Both the position numbers and the translations under genes were made by a program. From Opitutus sp. GAS368 (GTDB lineage: Bacteria > Verrucomicrobiota > Verrucomicrobiia > Opitutales > Opitutaceae), in NCBI GenBank assembly GCA_945869845.1, contig CAMBRG010000004.1:1-64000 (forward strand): 64,000 nucleotides of DNA, in the 5' to 3' direction. Below are positions 43,745-53,682 of this stretch, one piece after another. The notes beneath the pieces were generated by a model. That model made no database searches. It had not been told where the DNA came from and saw only the letters and a program-made list of their open reading frames with translations. The first letter of the stretch is position 1. Each line of letters opens with the position of its first letter.

Positions 43745-46700
43745 TCAGTAGCGAGTGATGACTTCCTGGGAGTTGAGCAGTACGCGCGCGACTTGGGTCC
43801 ACGCGGCGAGTTCGGCGGAGTCGCCCGTGGTCGGCGGCGCGACCCCGATGCGGAGCAATTTTTCCGCTTCGGCCGGAGCGGCGCGGTAAGTCGCGCGCTG
43901 GGCGGCGAGAAACGTCGTGAGCGCCGTCAGCTCAGCGGGCTTCGGGTCGCGGGCGAGCGCGGCGCGGAAGGCCGAGCGCAGGCGGGCCGTGTCGTCTTTG
44001 CCGCCGGCGGCGAGACGGGCGGCGAAGAGGCGCGCGGCTTCCACGAAGGTGGGGTCGTTGAGCAGCGTGAGCGCCTGCTGCGGGGTGTTGCTCAGGTTGC
44101 GTTGCGCGGCGCATTCGTCGCGGGCCGGCGCGTCGAAGTTGGCGAGCATCGGTTGCAGGAACGTGCGTTGCCAGTGCGTGTAGACGCCACGGCGCCACTG
44201 CGCGTCGGCGTCGCTGTTCACGTAGTCACGGTCGGGAAACTGCAGCGCGGCGTAGTAGCCGGCGGGCTGGTAGGGTTTCGCGCTCGGACCGCCGATGTCG
44301 CGCACGTCGAGGGCCCCGGCGATGAAAAGGGCGTTGTCGCGGACAAACTCGGCCTCAAGCCGGCGGGGATTTTGCGCGGCGAGCAGGCGGTTGGCCGGAT
44401 CGGCCTCGCGGAGCTCGGCGCGGTAGTCGCTGCTTTGGCGGTAGGTCGCGCTCGTCACGATTAGGCGAATCATCTGGCGCAGGTCCCAACCGCCGTCGCG
44501 AAACTCCGCCGCGAGCCAGTCGAGCAATTCCGGGTGCGAGGGCAATTCGCCCTGCGAGCCGAGGTCGTCCACCACCGCGCTCAGGCCGATGCCAAAATAC
44601 ATCGCCCAGAGGCGATTCGTGACCGCGCGCGCCGTGATGGGGTTATCGCGGCCCGTGATCCACTGCGCGAGATCGAGCCGGGTGAGACGTTGGTCCGGCG
44701 TGCTTTCGAGCCGGCCGGGCAGAAAACTCGGCGTCGCGGGCGTGACCAGAGGACCGGTCTCGTCCTGCCAATTGCCGCGGTGCAACAAGCGCACCGGGAT
44801 CGGCGGCGCGGCTTCGGTCACCATCGTCATGGCTTTGCCGCCGTGCGTGTCGCTGACTTTTGCCACCGCCCGGTGGTAACGCACCATCCCGGCCGAATCT
44901 TCCCTCGTGCTCGCGAGCCAAGCGTCGATCACGGAGCCGTCCGGCGAGGCAGCGGAGTTCGGGGCCGTCAGCTTCGCCAAGGTCGCGGACGACGCGGTGG
45001 CCAACGGCTGCGGGGCGCCGAGCCGGCTCGTGGTCACGCGCATCGCGGGTAGTTCGCCGCCGGTCAGGATGAGTTGCAAAGATTCGCCCGGCTGCAACGC
45101 GACGGGCTCGGCCAAGACCCAGACCGCGGTCAAGTTCTCGGGTGCCTTCACCTCCGGCAGTCTCCAGCCCGCGGTCACGCCGTGCAGTTCAAACCCGTTT
45201 TCATAGCGGGGCGCTTTCGCCGTGGCCTCACCGTAGGCCCAGGGGAGCTCGCGGGCTTTGCCGTCGGCCCCGATCACGCTGACTCGCGGCATGAGGGGTT
45301 GCGGAGAAGATCTCCTTTTTTTTGCCGGTGGCTCCGGCACAAGCCCCACGTCGATCCGAATCGAGGCGAGCCGGCCTTCATCAGGGCGGAACTTTAGGCG
45401 CAGGCTTTCGCGGAACCCGAGGGGTTTGTCCGGCCGCAGGGTGCCATCCGCTTCGAACTCGACGGTGCGCTCCGGCAGAACTTTGTCGCGCAGGCGAAAC
45501 TCGCTGGTCGCGTCCCGGATCGGCTCCCAACCGCTGGGCACCCGGCCGAGGTAGGCGCGCGTCTCGCCACTCCATGCGCCAAAACGGACGGCCGCAGCGG
45601 GGTCCGCCACGCGCTGCCGCAGTGAGGCCACCAGCGCCGCGAGTTCGTCGTTCGCGCGCGCATACCGGGTGGCGAGATACGGACTTTCGACCTCGAGCTC
45701 GGGCGGAAACGGCGAGTCGTTGCTGAACCCCTTCAGCTCCGGATTCGGGGTATAATCATAATCGTTGTAGACGCCGTACTGCTTCACGTCGGCGAAGAAG
45801 GACTGCAGCTCGTAGAAATCCTTGGCCTTGATCGGATCGAACTTGTGGTCGTGGCACTCCGCGCAGCCAAAGGTGCTACCGAACCAGGCCGCCGAGACGC
45901 CGCGCACGCGCTCGGCGCCGTATTTCGCGAGATACTCGGCCGGCTGGGCGCCGCCCTCGCGCGTCATCATATTGAGCCGATTGTAGCCGGTCGCGACCCG
46001 TTGCTCGCTCGTCGGATTGGGCAAAAGGTCGCCGGCGAGTTGCTCGGCCGTGAACTGATCGAAGCGCTTGTTCGAGTTGAAGGCGTTGATCACGTAATCG
46101 CGATACGGGAAGATCCGCTGATTCTGATCGCCGTGAAACCCGACCGTGTCGCTGAAGCGCGCGATATCGAGCCACCACACGGCCATCCGCTCGCCGTGGT
46201 GGAGCGAGGCGAGCAGGCGCTCGACCTGTTTTTCGTAGGCGTTGCGCGACCGGTCGGCGAGGAACGCCGCCGTCTCCGCCGCGGTCGGTGGCAGCCCGGT
46301 GAGATCCAACGAAACCCGCCGCAACAGCCGGGTCTTCTCGGCCTCCGGCGAGGGCTTGATCTTTTTCTCGGCGAGGCGCGCTTGGATAAATGCATCGATG
46401 GGATTTGTGACTTTCTGCCCGCGCGGCACCTCGGGCTTTACCAGCGGAGTGTAAGCCCAGTGCGGCTCGTAAACCGCGCCCTCGGCCACCCAGCGACGGA
46501 AGAGCTCTTTCTGCGCCGGCGTAAGATTCTTGTGCATCGTCTCCGGCGGCATCGGATCGCCGGGGTCCATGATGCGCTGGATGATTTCACTCTCCTCGGG
46601 CTTGCCGGGGACGATGGGGATCAGATCGTTTTTGGTCGGCTTCAACGCCTCCTCACGCACGTCGAGCCGTAGCCCGGCCTCGCGGGTCTTCGAGTCGAAG

Positions 46701-46834
46701 CCGTGGCAGTGAAAGCACGTATCCGACATGATCGGCCGAATATCGCGGTTGAACGAAATGCTCGGTTGGACTCCGGACGTTGCGGCCAAGAGGGGGGCCG
46801 TCAGCCAGACGGAAAGCAGAACGGGTCGGATCAT
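43745..46834 (-). CDS. PSD1 / DUF1549-DUF1553 protein with planctomycete-type cytochrome c domain (module 2)
   Basis: FNRDIRPIMSDTCFHCHGFDSKTREAGLRLD; DLTGLPPTAAETAAFL; FGCAECHDHKFDPIKAKDFYELQSFFADV. Confidence 0.92.
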   Translation of the reverse strand: MIRPVLLSVWLTAPLLAATSGVQPSISFNRDIRPIMSDTCFHCHGFDSKTREAGLRLDVREEALKPTKNDLIPIVPGKPEESEIIQRIMDPGDPMPPETMHKNLTPAQKELFRRWVAEGAVYEPHWAYTPLVKPEVPRGQKVTNPIDAFIQARLAEKKIKPSPEAEKTRLLRRVSLDLTGLPPTAAETAAFLADRSRNAYEKQVERLLASLHHGERMAVWWLDIARFSDTVGFHGDQNQRIFPYRDYVINAFNSNKRFDQFTAEQLAGDLLPNPTSEQRVATGYNRLNMMTREGGAQPAEYLAKYGAERVRGVSAAWFGSTFGCAECHDHKFDPIKAKDFYELQSFFADVKQYGVYNDYDYTPNPELKGFSNDSPFPPELEVESPYLATRYARANDELAALVASLRQRVADPAAAVRFGAWSGETRAYLGRVPSGWEPIRDATSEFRLRDKVLPERTVEFEADGTLRPDKPLGFRESLRLKFRPDEGRLASIRIDVGLVPEPPAKKRRSSPQPLMPRVSVIGADGKARELPWAYGEATAKAPRYENGFELHGVTAGWRLPEVKAPENLTAVWVLAEPVALQPGESLQLILTGGELPAMRVTTSRLGAPQPLATASSATLAKLTAPNSAASPDGSVIDAWLASTREDSAGMVRYHRAVAKVSDTHGGKAMTMVTEAAPPIPVRLLHRGNWQDETGPLVTPATPSFLPGRLESTPDQRLTRLDLAQWITGRDNPITARAVTNRLWAMYFGIGLSAVVDDLGSQGELPSHPELLDWLAAEFRDGGWDLRQMIRLIVTSATYRQSSDYRAELREADPANRLLAAQNPRRLEAEFVRDNALFIAGALDVRDIGGPSAKPYQPAGYYAALQFPDRDYVNSDADAQWRRGVYTHWQRTFLQPMLANFDAPARDECAAQRNLSNTPQQALTLLNDPTFVEAARLFAARLAAGGKDDTARLRSAFRAALARDPKPAELTALTTFLAAQRATYRAAPAEAEKLLRIGVAPPTTGDSAELAAWTQVARVLLNSQEVITRY

Positions 46835-47018
46835 GTTGGGGATTGAGAGAACTTAAACGCGCATCCGCACCAAAATCCAGCACCCCCACCTGGTCAACCC
46901 GACACCACGAACCAACGTTCCCGGACCGCAATTTTTGTCTCCTGATGCCGTTAAGAAAGCTCGCCCGCCCTCGAACGCCCGCTCACGAATCGTAGTTCAA
47001 CCACCCCGCCTTTTCCCT

Positions 47019-48050
47019 TTGAAAGCCCTGCTTCTTACCGCCCCGTCCCAACTCGACTACACCGATTTCGCCGCGCCGACGCCCGGGGACGACGAAGTGC
47101 TCCTCCGCATCCACGCCTGCGGCATCTGCGGCAGCGATATCCACGGCTGGGATGGTTCCACTGGGCGCCGCCGGCCGCCGCTCATTATGGGGCACGAGGC
47201 CTCGGGTGAGATCGTCGCCGTCGGCCCGCGCGTGGAACGTTGGCGCGCCGGCGACCGCGTCACCTTTGACTCCACGATCTACTGCGGAGCCTGCCCCTAT
47301 TGCGCCCGCGGCGAAGTGAACCTGTGCGACAACCGCCGCGTCGTCGGCGTCGCCCCGGTCGAGTATCGCCAACACGGGGCGTTCGCCGAGCTGCTCGCCC
47401 TGCCCGCCCGCATTCTTTACGCGCTGCCCCCGGGTCTCACTTACCAACAAGCCGCGATGGTCGAGCCGGTCTCGATCGCGATCCACGCCGTGCAGCGCGT
47501 GAGGCTCGCGCCCAACTCCACGGCGGTGGTCATCGGTGCCGGCATGATCGGCCTCTTCGTCGTCCAAGCGCTCAAGTGGGCCGGCGCCACGCGCATCATC
47601 GCCGTCGATCTCGCCGACAACCGCCTCGCCCTCGCCCGCGAGCTAGGAGCCACCGACACCTTGCGCTCCGATCTCGTCGACGTGCCGGCCGAGGTCGCCC
47701 GTCTCACCGGCGGCGGGGCCGAGGTCGCGCTCGAGGTCGTCGGCCTCTCCGCCACGGTCAATCTTGCGATCGCCTCCGTGCGGCGCGGCGGCAACGTCGT
47801 CCTCGTCGGCAATCTCGCGCCGAAGATCGATTTCCCGCTGCAAGCCGTCGTCACCCGCGAACTCACGCTCCACGGCACCTGCGGGTCGGCCGGCGAATAT
47901 CCGCTCTGCCTCGATCTGATCGCGCGCGGCATCATCCGCGTCGAGCCGATGATCAGTGCCGTCGCGCCGCTCGCCGAGGGCGCCGCGTGGTTCGAAAAAC
48001 TTTCCGCCAAAGACGGCGCGAAATTCATGAAAGTCATTCTCGCGCCATAA
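47019..48050 (+). CDS. Zinc-dependent medium-chain alcohol/polyol dehydrogenase
   Basis: HACGICGSDIHGWDG, GHEASGEIVAVG, structural Zn CGACPYCARGEVNLC, VIGAGMIGLFVVQALKWAGA; likely TTG start at 47019. Confidence 0.88.
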   Translation: MKALLLTAPSQLDYTDFAAPTPGDDEVLLRIHACGICGSDIHGWDGSTGRRRPPLIMGHEASGEIVAVGPRVERWRAGDRVTFDSTIYCGACPYCARGEVNLCDNRRVVGVAPVEYRQHGAFAELLALPARILYALPPGLTYQQAAMVEPVSIAIHAVQRVRLAPNSTAVVIGAGMIGLFVVQALKWAGATRIIAVDLADNRLALARELGATDTLRSDLVDVPAEVARLTGGGAEVALEVVGLSATVNLAIASVRRGGNVVLVGNLAPKIDFPLQAVVTRELTLHGTCGSAGEYPLCLDLIARGIIRVEPMISAVAPLAEGAAWFEKLSAKDGAKFMKVILAP

Positions 48051-48056
48051 ACGTCC

Positions 48057-48084
48057 GACGGGCGGCGACGAGCGCCGCCCCTAC
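48057..48084. repeat. REP-like hairpin, sub-family D (single)
   Basis: cgacgGGCGGCGacgaGCGCCGCCCCTAC; CTAC end matches 8372-8423 family. Confidence 0.5.
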
Positions 48085-48695
48085 GCAAGCCGGCTGCTTT
48101 TTCGACCTTACTTCTCTTACCTCTTACTCTTTTTATACCTTTTCACCCGAGGCCTCTGCTCCTCGCCGCCACCGGTTTCACCCCGCTCGTCACTTTATTC
48201 ATCAGCTAGCGCGACGACGCCCGGTCTTCGGACCACCCTTCGAGAGGGCCGGCACGATCATGGCTCATCAGGGCCCGCAGCGGCGCGTTTGGCGCCATGA
48301 TCAAGCTCGCGGGCGGCGGCGAATCTCGCAGCCTCACGACCGACGTCGCTGTCAATCCCGTGCTCCTCGCGTGGCCGCTCGCCTGCGTGCTGCGCATCGC
48401 CGACAACTTTAGGACGGTCGCTAGGATTCCGGCGGCCTGCCTGCTGTGCTTCCTCGCGGGCCAAGCCGGATTCTCCGTGAAATGGTTCATCATCTTTTGG
48501 CGCCTTCGGGTTGTTCGCGGTTTAAGGGCACCCGTTTAAATCCGCGAATCTGGTAAAAAATTTGCCATTTCGCCACGCATCATCAGCCCACCAAAAAATA
48601 ATCGGGCCGTGCATCCGTCGCCGCCGTTGATGCGTTTCAGAGAGAATCGGGCGGCAAATCGTCCGATCACAGAAAACCATCACTCAAAGTTCATT

Positions 48696-49604
48696 ATGAA
48701 AAAGCTCCCCATGTTTGTCGCAGCATCGCTCGCTTCAGTAGCGTTGTTTTCCCCTGTATCGTCAGCCCAAACCAGCAGTCTCGTGGCTCAATCCACCCGC
48801 GCCGGCGTCGGCGCAGGTTCTCTGTCCCTTATCAGCGGGTTTGCGGTCAACGCCCCCGAGGGCCAGCTTCGCTGGGTCCTCGTGCGCGGCGTGGGACCGA
48901 CACTCGCGAGCTTCGGCGTCGCAAATCCGCTCGCTGATCCCACGATCCAGATCCGCAGCTCCAACGGCACCGTGATTGCGACGAACGACAACTTCGCCAC
49001 CGCACCGAATCTTGCGCTCCTGAATACGGTGAGCGCAGCCGTCGGGGCGTTTCCCATTACCAACCCCAACGAAGCCGCTGTTCTCGTAGGGGTCCCCGCC
49101 GGAGGCTACACTGCGCAACTTTCCGGCGTCGGAGCGACCGATGTTCGTCCCGGCCTCGTCGAGGTGTATGAATTCGGCGCGGTGGGCAGCGGGGCGAATA
49201 GCCAGTCGATCGCGGGACTTGCCGCCAGCAATCCCAACTTGAGTACGCTGGCTACCGCCTTGCGACTCACGGGCCTCGACGCTGTGCTCGCCGCCGGCGG
49301 ACCTTTCACGGTTTTCGCGCCGACCAACGCCGCCTTCACCGCCCTGCCTTCGGCCACCCTCAACGCGCTGCTCGCCGATCCCGCTGCGCTCGCCCAGGTG
49401 CTCCTCTTCCACGTGGCCTCTGGCCAAGTGCTGTCCTCCCAGCTCACCAACAATCAGAATGTCACCACCCTGCGCACCGGCGCCCGCCCGCTCGTGGTGA
49501 ATCTGACCGGTGGCGTGAGGATTGATAACTCCAATGTGATCGCCGCCGACGTGCGCGCCACCAATGGAGTGGTGCACGTGATCAACGCGGTTCTCCTGCC
49601 ATAA
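48696..49604 (+). CDS. Secreted fasciclin-domain protein with N-terminal 'LVRGVGPTLASFGV' module
   Basis: Signal peptide MKKLPMFVAASLASVALFSPVSSAQ; C-terminal GLDAVLAAGGPFTVFAPTNAAFTALPSATLNALLADPAALAQVLLFHVASGQV ... VIAADVRATNGVVHVINAVLLP. Confidence 0.9.
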   Translation: MKKLPMFVAASLASVALFSPVSSAQTSSLVAQSTRAGVGAGSLSLISGFAVNAPEGQLRWVLVRGVGPTLASFGVANPLADPTIQIRSSNGTVIATNDNFATAPNLALLNTVSAAVGAFPITNPNEAAVLVGVPAGGYTAQLSGVGATDVRPGLVEVYEFGAVGSGANSQSIAGLAASNPNLSTLATALRLTGLDAVLAAGGPFTVFAPTNAAFTALPSATLNALLADPAALAQVLLFHVASGQVLSSQLTNNQNVTTLRTGARPLVVNLTGGVRIDNSNVIAADVRATNGVVHVINAVLLP

Positions 49605-49731
49605 AGAAATTAAAAGTTTTTGGCTTTTGGATAAGAAAGCCGTCTACACAGTAAGCGATCCGAACGTTAGGTCGCGTAGCTGATTAACGAATGGATCCGA
49701 GTTTCCCTTAGGTCTTTTTTCCGGACTCTCA

Positions 49732-49765
49732 CAGCGAGCGACTTCAGTCGCTCGCTGTTTTTTTG
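49732..49765 (+). terminator. Strong rho-independent terminator after fasciclin gene
   Basis: cagcgagcgact-tc-agtcgctcgctg followed by ttttttt. Confidence 0.85.
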
Positions 49766-49932
49766 TTAACCCTCGTTACCACAATGGTCTCGCGGGTGAA
49801 GCAGAGTTTTGCCGCAGAAGTCTATCGCATCGCGCGGTCCCCACAGAGGGGCGCTTCTACCTTTCCGAACCATTCGGCGCGCGCGGGAATCGGCGTTCAC
49901 CGGCGGCCCGGCGCCCTGATTCTGCGCGCTGC

Positions 49933-49960
49933 AAAAAATCGTGGGCCGGCGCCGGCCCAC
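49933..49960 (-). terminator. Terminator for the Bro-N gene built on a perfect 20-bp palindrome
   Basis: GTGGGCCGGC|GCCGGCCCAC then (minus strand) GATTTTTTGC. Confidence 0.65.
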
Positions 49961-49978
49961 CCGCGCCCTTAAACAGCG

Positions 49979-50830
49979 CTACTTGATCTTCTTGATCTTG
50001 CTCGGCGGGAGGAAATTTTCGCCCGTCACGATTTTTCTGCCCGTTGTTGCCTCGAGTTCCAAACGAGCGCGGCGCGCGATTCTACCGCCAGACTTCGCCG
50101 CCACCGTGTTCTCGCCCAAACCGGTAGCGGTCACAGTCTCCGCGATTTGCCGCGTAGAAAGCTCGGCGAGCGCCGTGAAAATCAGTTCCGCTTCGCTCAT
50201 GTGATCGCGTAGGTTTTGGGTCTTAAGTCCCTTCAAGTTCTTGTGCTTCACGACACTCACTCCGCTCCATTCCTGATGGATGAGATTGGTCAAGACGGCG
50301 AATTCATCCCCCGGCTTCACGTCGTGCGTTGCCCAGTAATCCGTCAGTTTGTTGCGCGTGTCCTGGCCGGTCATCCGCTGCTGAATCCATTTTTCGCTGC
50401 GTCCGTGTTTTTGCCACGTCGCACGAGCACGTTCGAGGCCCAGAGCAGGATCCGAAATTTCCTGCATCCGCTCGTAGCCGACCTTCGCCAGCCAGAGCTT
50501 GATCGGCTCAGCTTTAGGACTCGGCACGCTCTGCACCAGCCGCAGCAGGGTCTCGGCATTGGCAACGTCGGTGAGATAGTTTTTGCCGTCAGCGGCGGGT
50601 AATTTCAGTTGGTTACAATTTGTACCCAACTGACTGCCCTCCTTGGCGAGACGGTGCTTCAAGACTTTCCAATAATTTCGCGCCGCCCGGTAGTCGGTCT
50701 GCTGCGTGAGCACTTGGATGATGTCCACGACCGAGAACCACCACGTCTCGGTCTTCTCATCGTAGACGCGGCGAATTTCGTGCTGCTCAAAAAACGCGGG
50801 GTTGTTCTTCATGGTGGGGAGTTCCGCCAT
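49979..50830 (-). CDS. Bro-N / DinD-like antirepressor-type protein
   Basis: FFEQHEIRRVYDEKTETWWFSVVDIIQVLTQQTDYRAARNYWKVLKHRLAKEGSQLGTNCNQLKLPAADGKNYLTDVANAETLLRLVQSVPSPKAEPIKLWLAKVG. Confidence 0.88.
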   Translation of the reverse strand: MAELPTMKNNPAFFEQHEIRRVYDEKTETWWFSVVDIIQVLTQQTDYRAARNYWKVLKHRLAKEGSQLGTNCNQLKLPAADGKNYLTDVANAETLLRLVQSVPSPKAEPIKLWLAKVGYERMQEISDPALGLERARATWQKHGRSEKWIQQRMTGQDTRNKLTDYWATHDVKPGDEFAVLTNLIHQEWSGVSVVKHKNLKGLKTQNLRDHMSEAELIFTALAELSTRQIAETVTATGLGENTVAAKSGGRIARRARLELEATTGRKIVTGENFLPPSKIKKIK

Positions 50831-50917
50831 GAAATTGGAATCGGGTTGGGACCGCGAGTGATTCCTCGTCCGTTTTGGCCCGCCGAAGCTGCGACCGAAG
50901 CGGCCGTAAACCCAAAG

Positions 50918-52573
50918 CTAAACGGCCGCCATGATCGCGCGCGCCGCCAAAAAGTCCGCGTGCATCCGCAAAAACACCCGATACTTCGCCGCGTGAAAGC
51001 GCGCCACCGCCCCGCGCGTGGGCGCGATGATCCGACCCGCCCCGTTCATCGATTGCATGGCTCCGAGCACGGTGGCGTGCTCGCCGCCCGCAACTGCGCC
51101 CAACACGGCGGATCCGAGCAGCACGGCCTCCGGTTCGGCGGGCAACACGAGCCGGCAGCCGGTGATGTCGGCGTGTTCGCGCAGGAAAACGGGGTTCTTG
51201 GTGCCGCCGCCGCAAATCAACACCGTGTCGATCTGATAGCCCCGACGGTTCATCGCTTCGATGATGTGCCGCGTGCCGTAGGCGACCGCTTGAATCGCCG
51301 CGAGGTACTGCCGCGCGAGATCGTCGGCCGTCGCCGAGAGCGTCAGCCCGCTCACGACGCCCCGCAAAGTGGGATCGGCCCGCGGTGAACGGTTGCCGTG
51401 AAAATCCGGTTGGATGTGCAAATCACGCGTGAGTGCGGCGGGGAACGGCGCACGCTCCGACTCGGCCAGCGTCGCCAGTCGCGCATTGAGCAATTCGTAG
51501 ATCGTGCGGCCCGCGCGCTTCGCTTCGACGGCCAAGCCCGCCGCAGCCGCGTGACTGAAGATCACATGGTCGATCAAAGCCCCCGTCGCCGACTGCCCGC
51601 CTTCAGTCAGCCAAAGACCCGGGATCATCGCGGAAAAATAAGGTCCCCAGATCCCGCGAATAAACCGCGCTTTCTCCGAGACGGCCATGTGACACGACGA
51701 GGTGCCACCGATGAGCGCCAGCCGCCGGTTGAGCGCGGCCGACGTCGGCGCCCGGCCACCGAGCTTGGCGCCCAACATCCCCAAGCCGCCCGCATGGGCG
51801 TCGATGATCGAAACGCCCACGGGCGTGCCCGCCACCAGCCCGAGTTCCTTGGCCGCGCGCGCGGTCAGACCACCGCCCAGCGGCGTGCCCATCGGGCGAA
51901 TGGTTTGGCCAATGCGCCGGAAATCCTCCGCCGCCAAATCGCCCAAACCGATCTGCTGGAAAAATTCCCGGCTCCACCCCGCACCCTCGCCCCCACGCTG
52001 GCCGAGATAGGTCCACTTGCAGACCGTACTGCAGAGCGAACGCGTCTCATCCCCGGTCGCCCGGTACGTCAAAAAATCGGGCAGATCAAAAAATCGCGCC
52101 ACCCGCCCCCAGCTCGCCGGGAGATTTTCTTTCAACCAGAGGAGCTTCGGCGTCTCCATCTCCGGCGAGATGACGCCGCCCACATAACGCAGCACCGCAT
52201 GGCCGGTGCGATTGATCCGTTCGGTCTGGGCCAGCGCGCGGTGGTCCATCCAGACCACGACATTCTGCTCAGCCCGGCCCGACGTGCTCACCGTCACCGG
52301 GCGATCATCGGCGTCCAGCGCGACGAGCGAACAGGTGGCATCGAAACCGATGCCTTTGATTTCCGCCGCCTTCAGCCCCGCGCTCCGCAGCGCCGCCCGC
52401 GTCGCCCGGGCGCAGGCGCGCCAGATGTCGTCGCTCGATTGCTCGACGTGGTCCGGCGCGGGTTTCCACATCTGGATGGGCTGCGTCGCCGCCGCCGCCA
52501 TTTTACCCCGCGCGTCGAAAATCCCCGCCCGCGCGCTGCCCGTGCCCACATCGATTCCCAGATAGTAGTTCAT
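50918..52573 (-). CDS. FGGY-family carbohydrate (pentulose-type) kinase
   Basis: [70 protein letters not shown]. Confidence 0.9.
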   Translation of the reverse strand: MNYYLGIDVGTGSARAGIFDARGKMAAAATQPIQMWKPAPDHVEQSSDDIWRACARATRAALRSAGLKAAEIKGIGFDATCSLVALDADDRPVTVSTSGRAEQNVVVWMDHRALAQTERINRTGHAVLRYVGGVISPEMETPKLLWLKENLPASWGRVARFFDLPDFLTYRATGDETRSLCSTVCKWTYLGQRGGEGAGWSREFFQQIGLGDLAAEDFRRIGQTIRPMGTPLGGGLTARAAKELGLVAGTPVGVSIIDAHAGGLGMLGAKLGGRAPTSAALNRRLALIGGTSSCHMAVSEKARFIRGIWGPYFSAMIPGLWLTEGGQSATGALIDHVIFSHAAAAGLAVEAKRAGRTIYELLNARLATLAESERAPFPAALTRDLHIQPDFHGNRSPRADPTLRGVVSGLTLSATADDLARQYLAAIQAVAYGTRHIIEAMNRRGYQIDTVLICGGGTKNPVFLREHADITGCRLVLPAEPEAVLLGSAVLGAVAGGEHATVLGAMQSMNGAGRIIAPTRGAVARFHAAKYRVFLRMHADFLAARAIMAAV

Positions 52574-52606
52574 GTTAAAATTGTCGGTTCGCAGTCGGTC
52601 GTGAGA

Positions 52607-53647
52607 TCAGAGCTTCGCCGGATCAATGACCGCATGGCGGATCAACTGCCGCTTCCACGTGTAGGTCACATGCACCCGGCCGTCACTCGTCTGGATGATC
52701 GCGGGATACGAGTATTCGCCGGGCTGATCTTCCAGCGTGATGACGTCTTTCCACTCCCGGCCGTCCCGCGAGAGCGCGACCGTCAGCGGGGTGCGGCCCT
52801 TGGGCACGGGGTTGTAGACGATGAGATGGCGCCCGTCTTTAAGGGTGACGGCATCCGTGCCGGAGCTCGGATTGGCGAGGGGCAACAACGACATTTCGCC
52901 CCAAGACTTTCCCGCGTTATCGGAAGAAACGGTGAACACCTTACCCTGCCGCGTGCGGCCGATGGCCTGAAGTTTGGCGCCACCGATTCCGTCGTGAAAC
53001 AAAATGCTCGGCTGAATCGCGCCGACGGCGAGGCCGTCGTTGAGGAACGGCGTCTTGGTCCACGTCGCGCCGCCATCGGTGCTGCGCTCGAAATACACGC
53101 GCCACCTGCTCGGCCGCTCGTCGGTCTCATCACTGGTCGGACTTAGGATCGTGCCGTCGGTGAGTTGGACAGGTTTGTTTTTGATCGGGCCGTAGATGCC
53201 ATCGGGCAGGCGCCGCGCCGCGCCCCACGTGCGGCCGCCATCGGTGGACGTGCGAAATTCGCCCCACCACGTCTGCGGTGAGGGTCCCACTTTATAGTAG
53301 AGCTGGAGCGGTACGGGGCCGCGCGGCTGAAAAAGGACGGGGTTCCACGTCGGGTAGCGTTTCCCATCGGCCTGCACCCCGTTCGCGACTTCGACGCCGG
53401 GGGTCCACGACTTCTTCGTCGCATCGTAAAGCGAAACCCAAATGCCGACGTCGGGATTCTTCTCCGCCGTGCCGCCAAACCAAGCCGCGATCAAACCGCT
53501 CTGCGCCGTCTCGACGATCGTCGACGCATGGCAGGCCGGATAGCTCGCCTTTTCATAGATGAATTCGCGGGTGAGGAGGGCGGAAGACGCGGCTGCAACC
53601 GAAAGGACGGTGCCGGCGAAAGCACAGAGCGTGCGGAGAAGTTTCAT
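52607..53647 (-). CDS. BNR-repeat sialidase-like exported protein
   Basis: Signal peptide; SYPACHASTIVETAQSGLIAAWFGGTAEKNPDVGIWVS; Asp-box-like STDGGRTWG and STDGGATWT. Confidence 0.85.
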   Translation of the reverse strand: MKLLRTLCAFAGTVLSVAAASSALLTREFIYEKASYPACHASTIVETAQSGLIAAWFGGTAEKNPDVGIWVSLYDATKKSWTPGVEVANGVQADGKRYPTWNPVLFQPRGPVPLQLYYKVGPSPQTWWGEFRTSTDGGRTWGAARRLPDGIYGPIKNKPVQLTDGTILSPTSDETDERPSRWRVYFERSTDGGATWTKTPFLNDGLAVGAIQPSILFHDGIGGAKLQAIGRTRQGKVFTVSSDNAGKSWGEMSLLPLANPSSGTDAVTLKDGRHLIVYNPVPKGRTPLTVALSRDGREWKDVITLEDQPGEYSYPAIIQTSDGRVHVTYTWKRQLIRHAVIDPAKL

Positions 53648-53682
53648 AGCGGGGGGCGATGAAGCGGAGCCACGAGCGAGTC

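Noticed and set aside
42200-44464. 754-aa plus-strand ORF
   Set aside because: Antisense to DUF1501 and PSD1 genes; no recognisable domains and it crosses intergenic REP sequence.
48100-48540. Coding genes in the gap before the fasciclin gene
   Set aside because: Short overlapping ORFs on both strands without motifs or consistent coding signal; cannot be supported.
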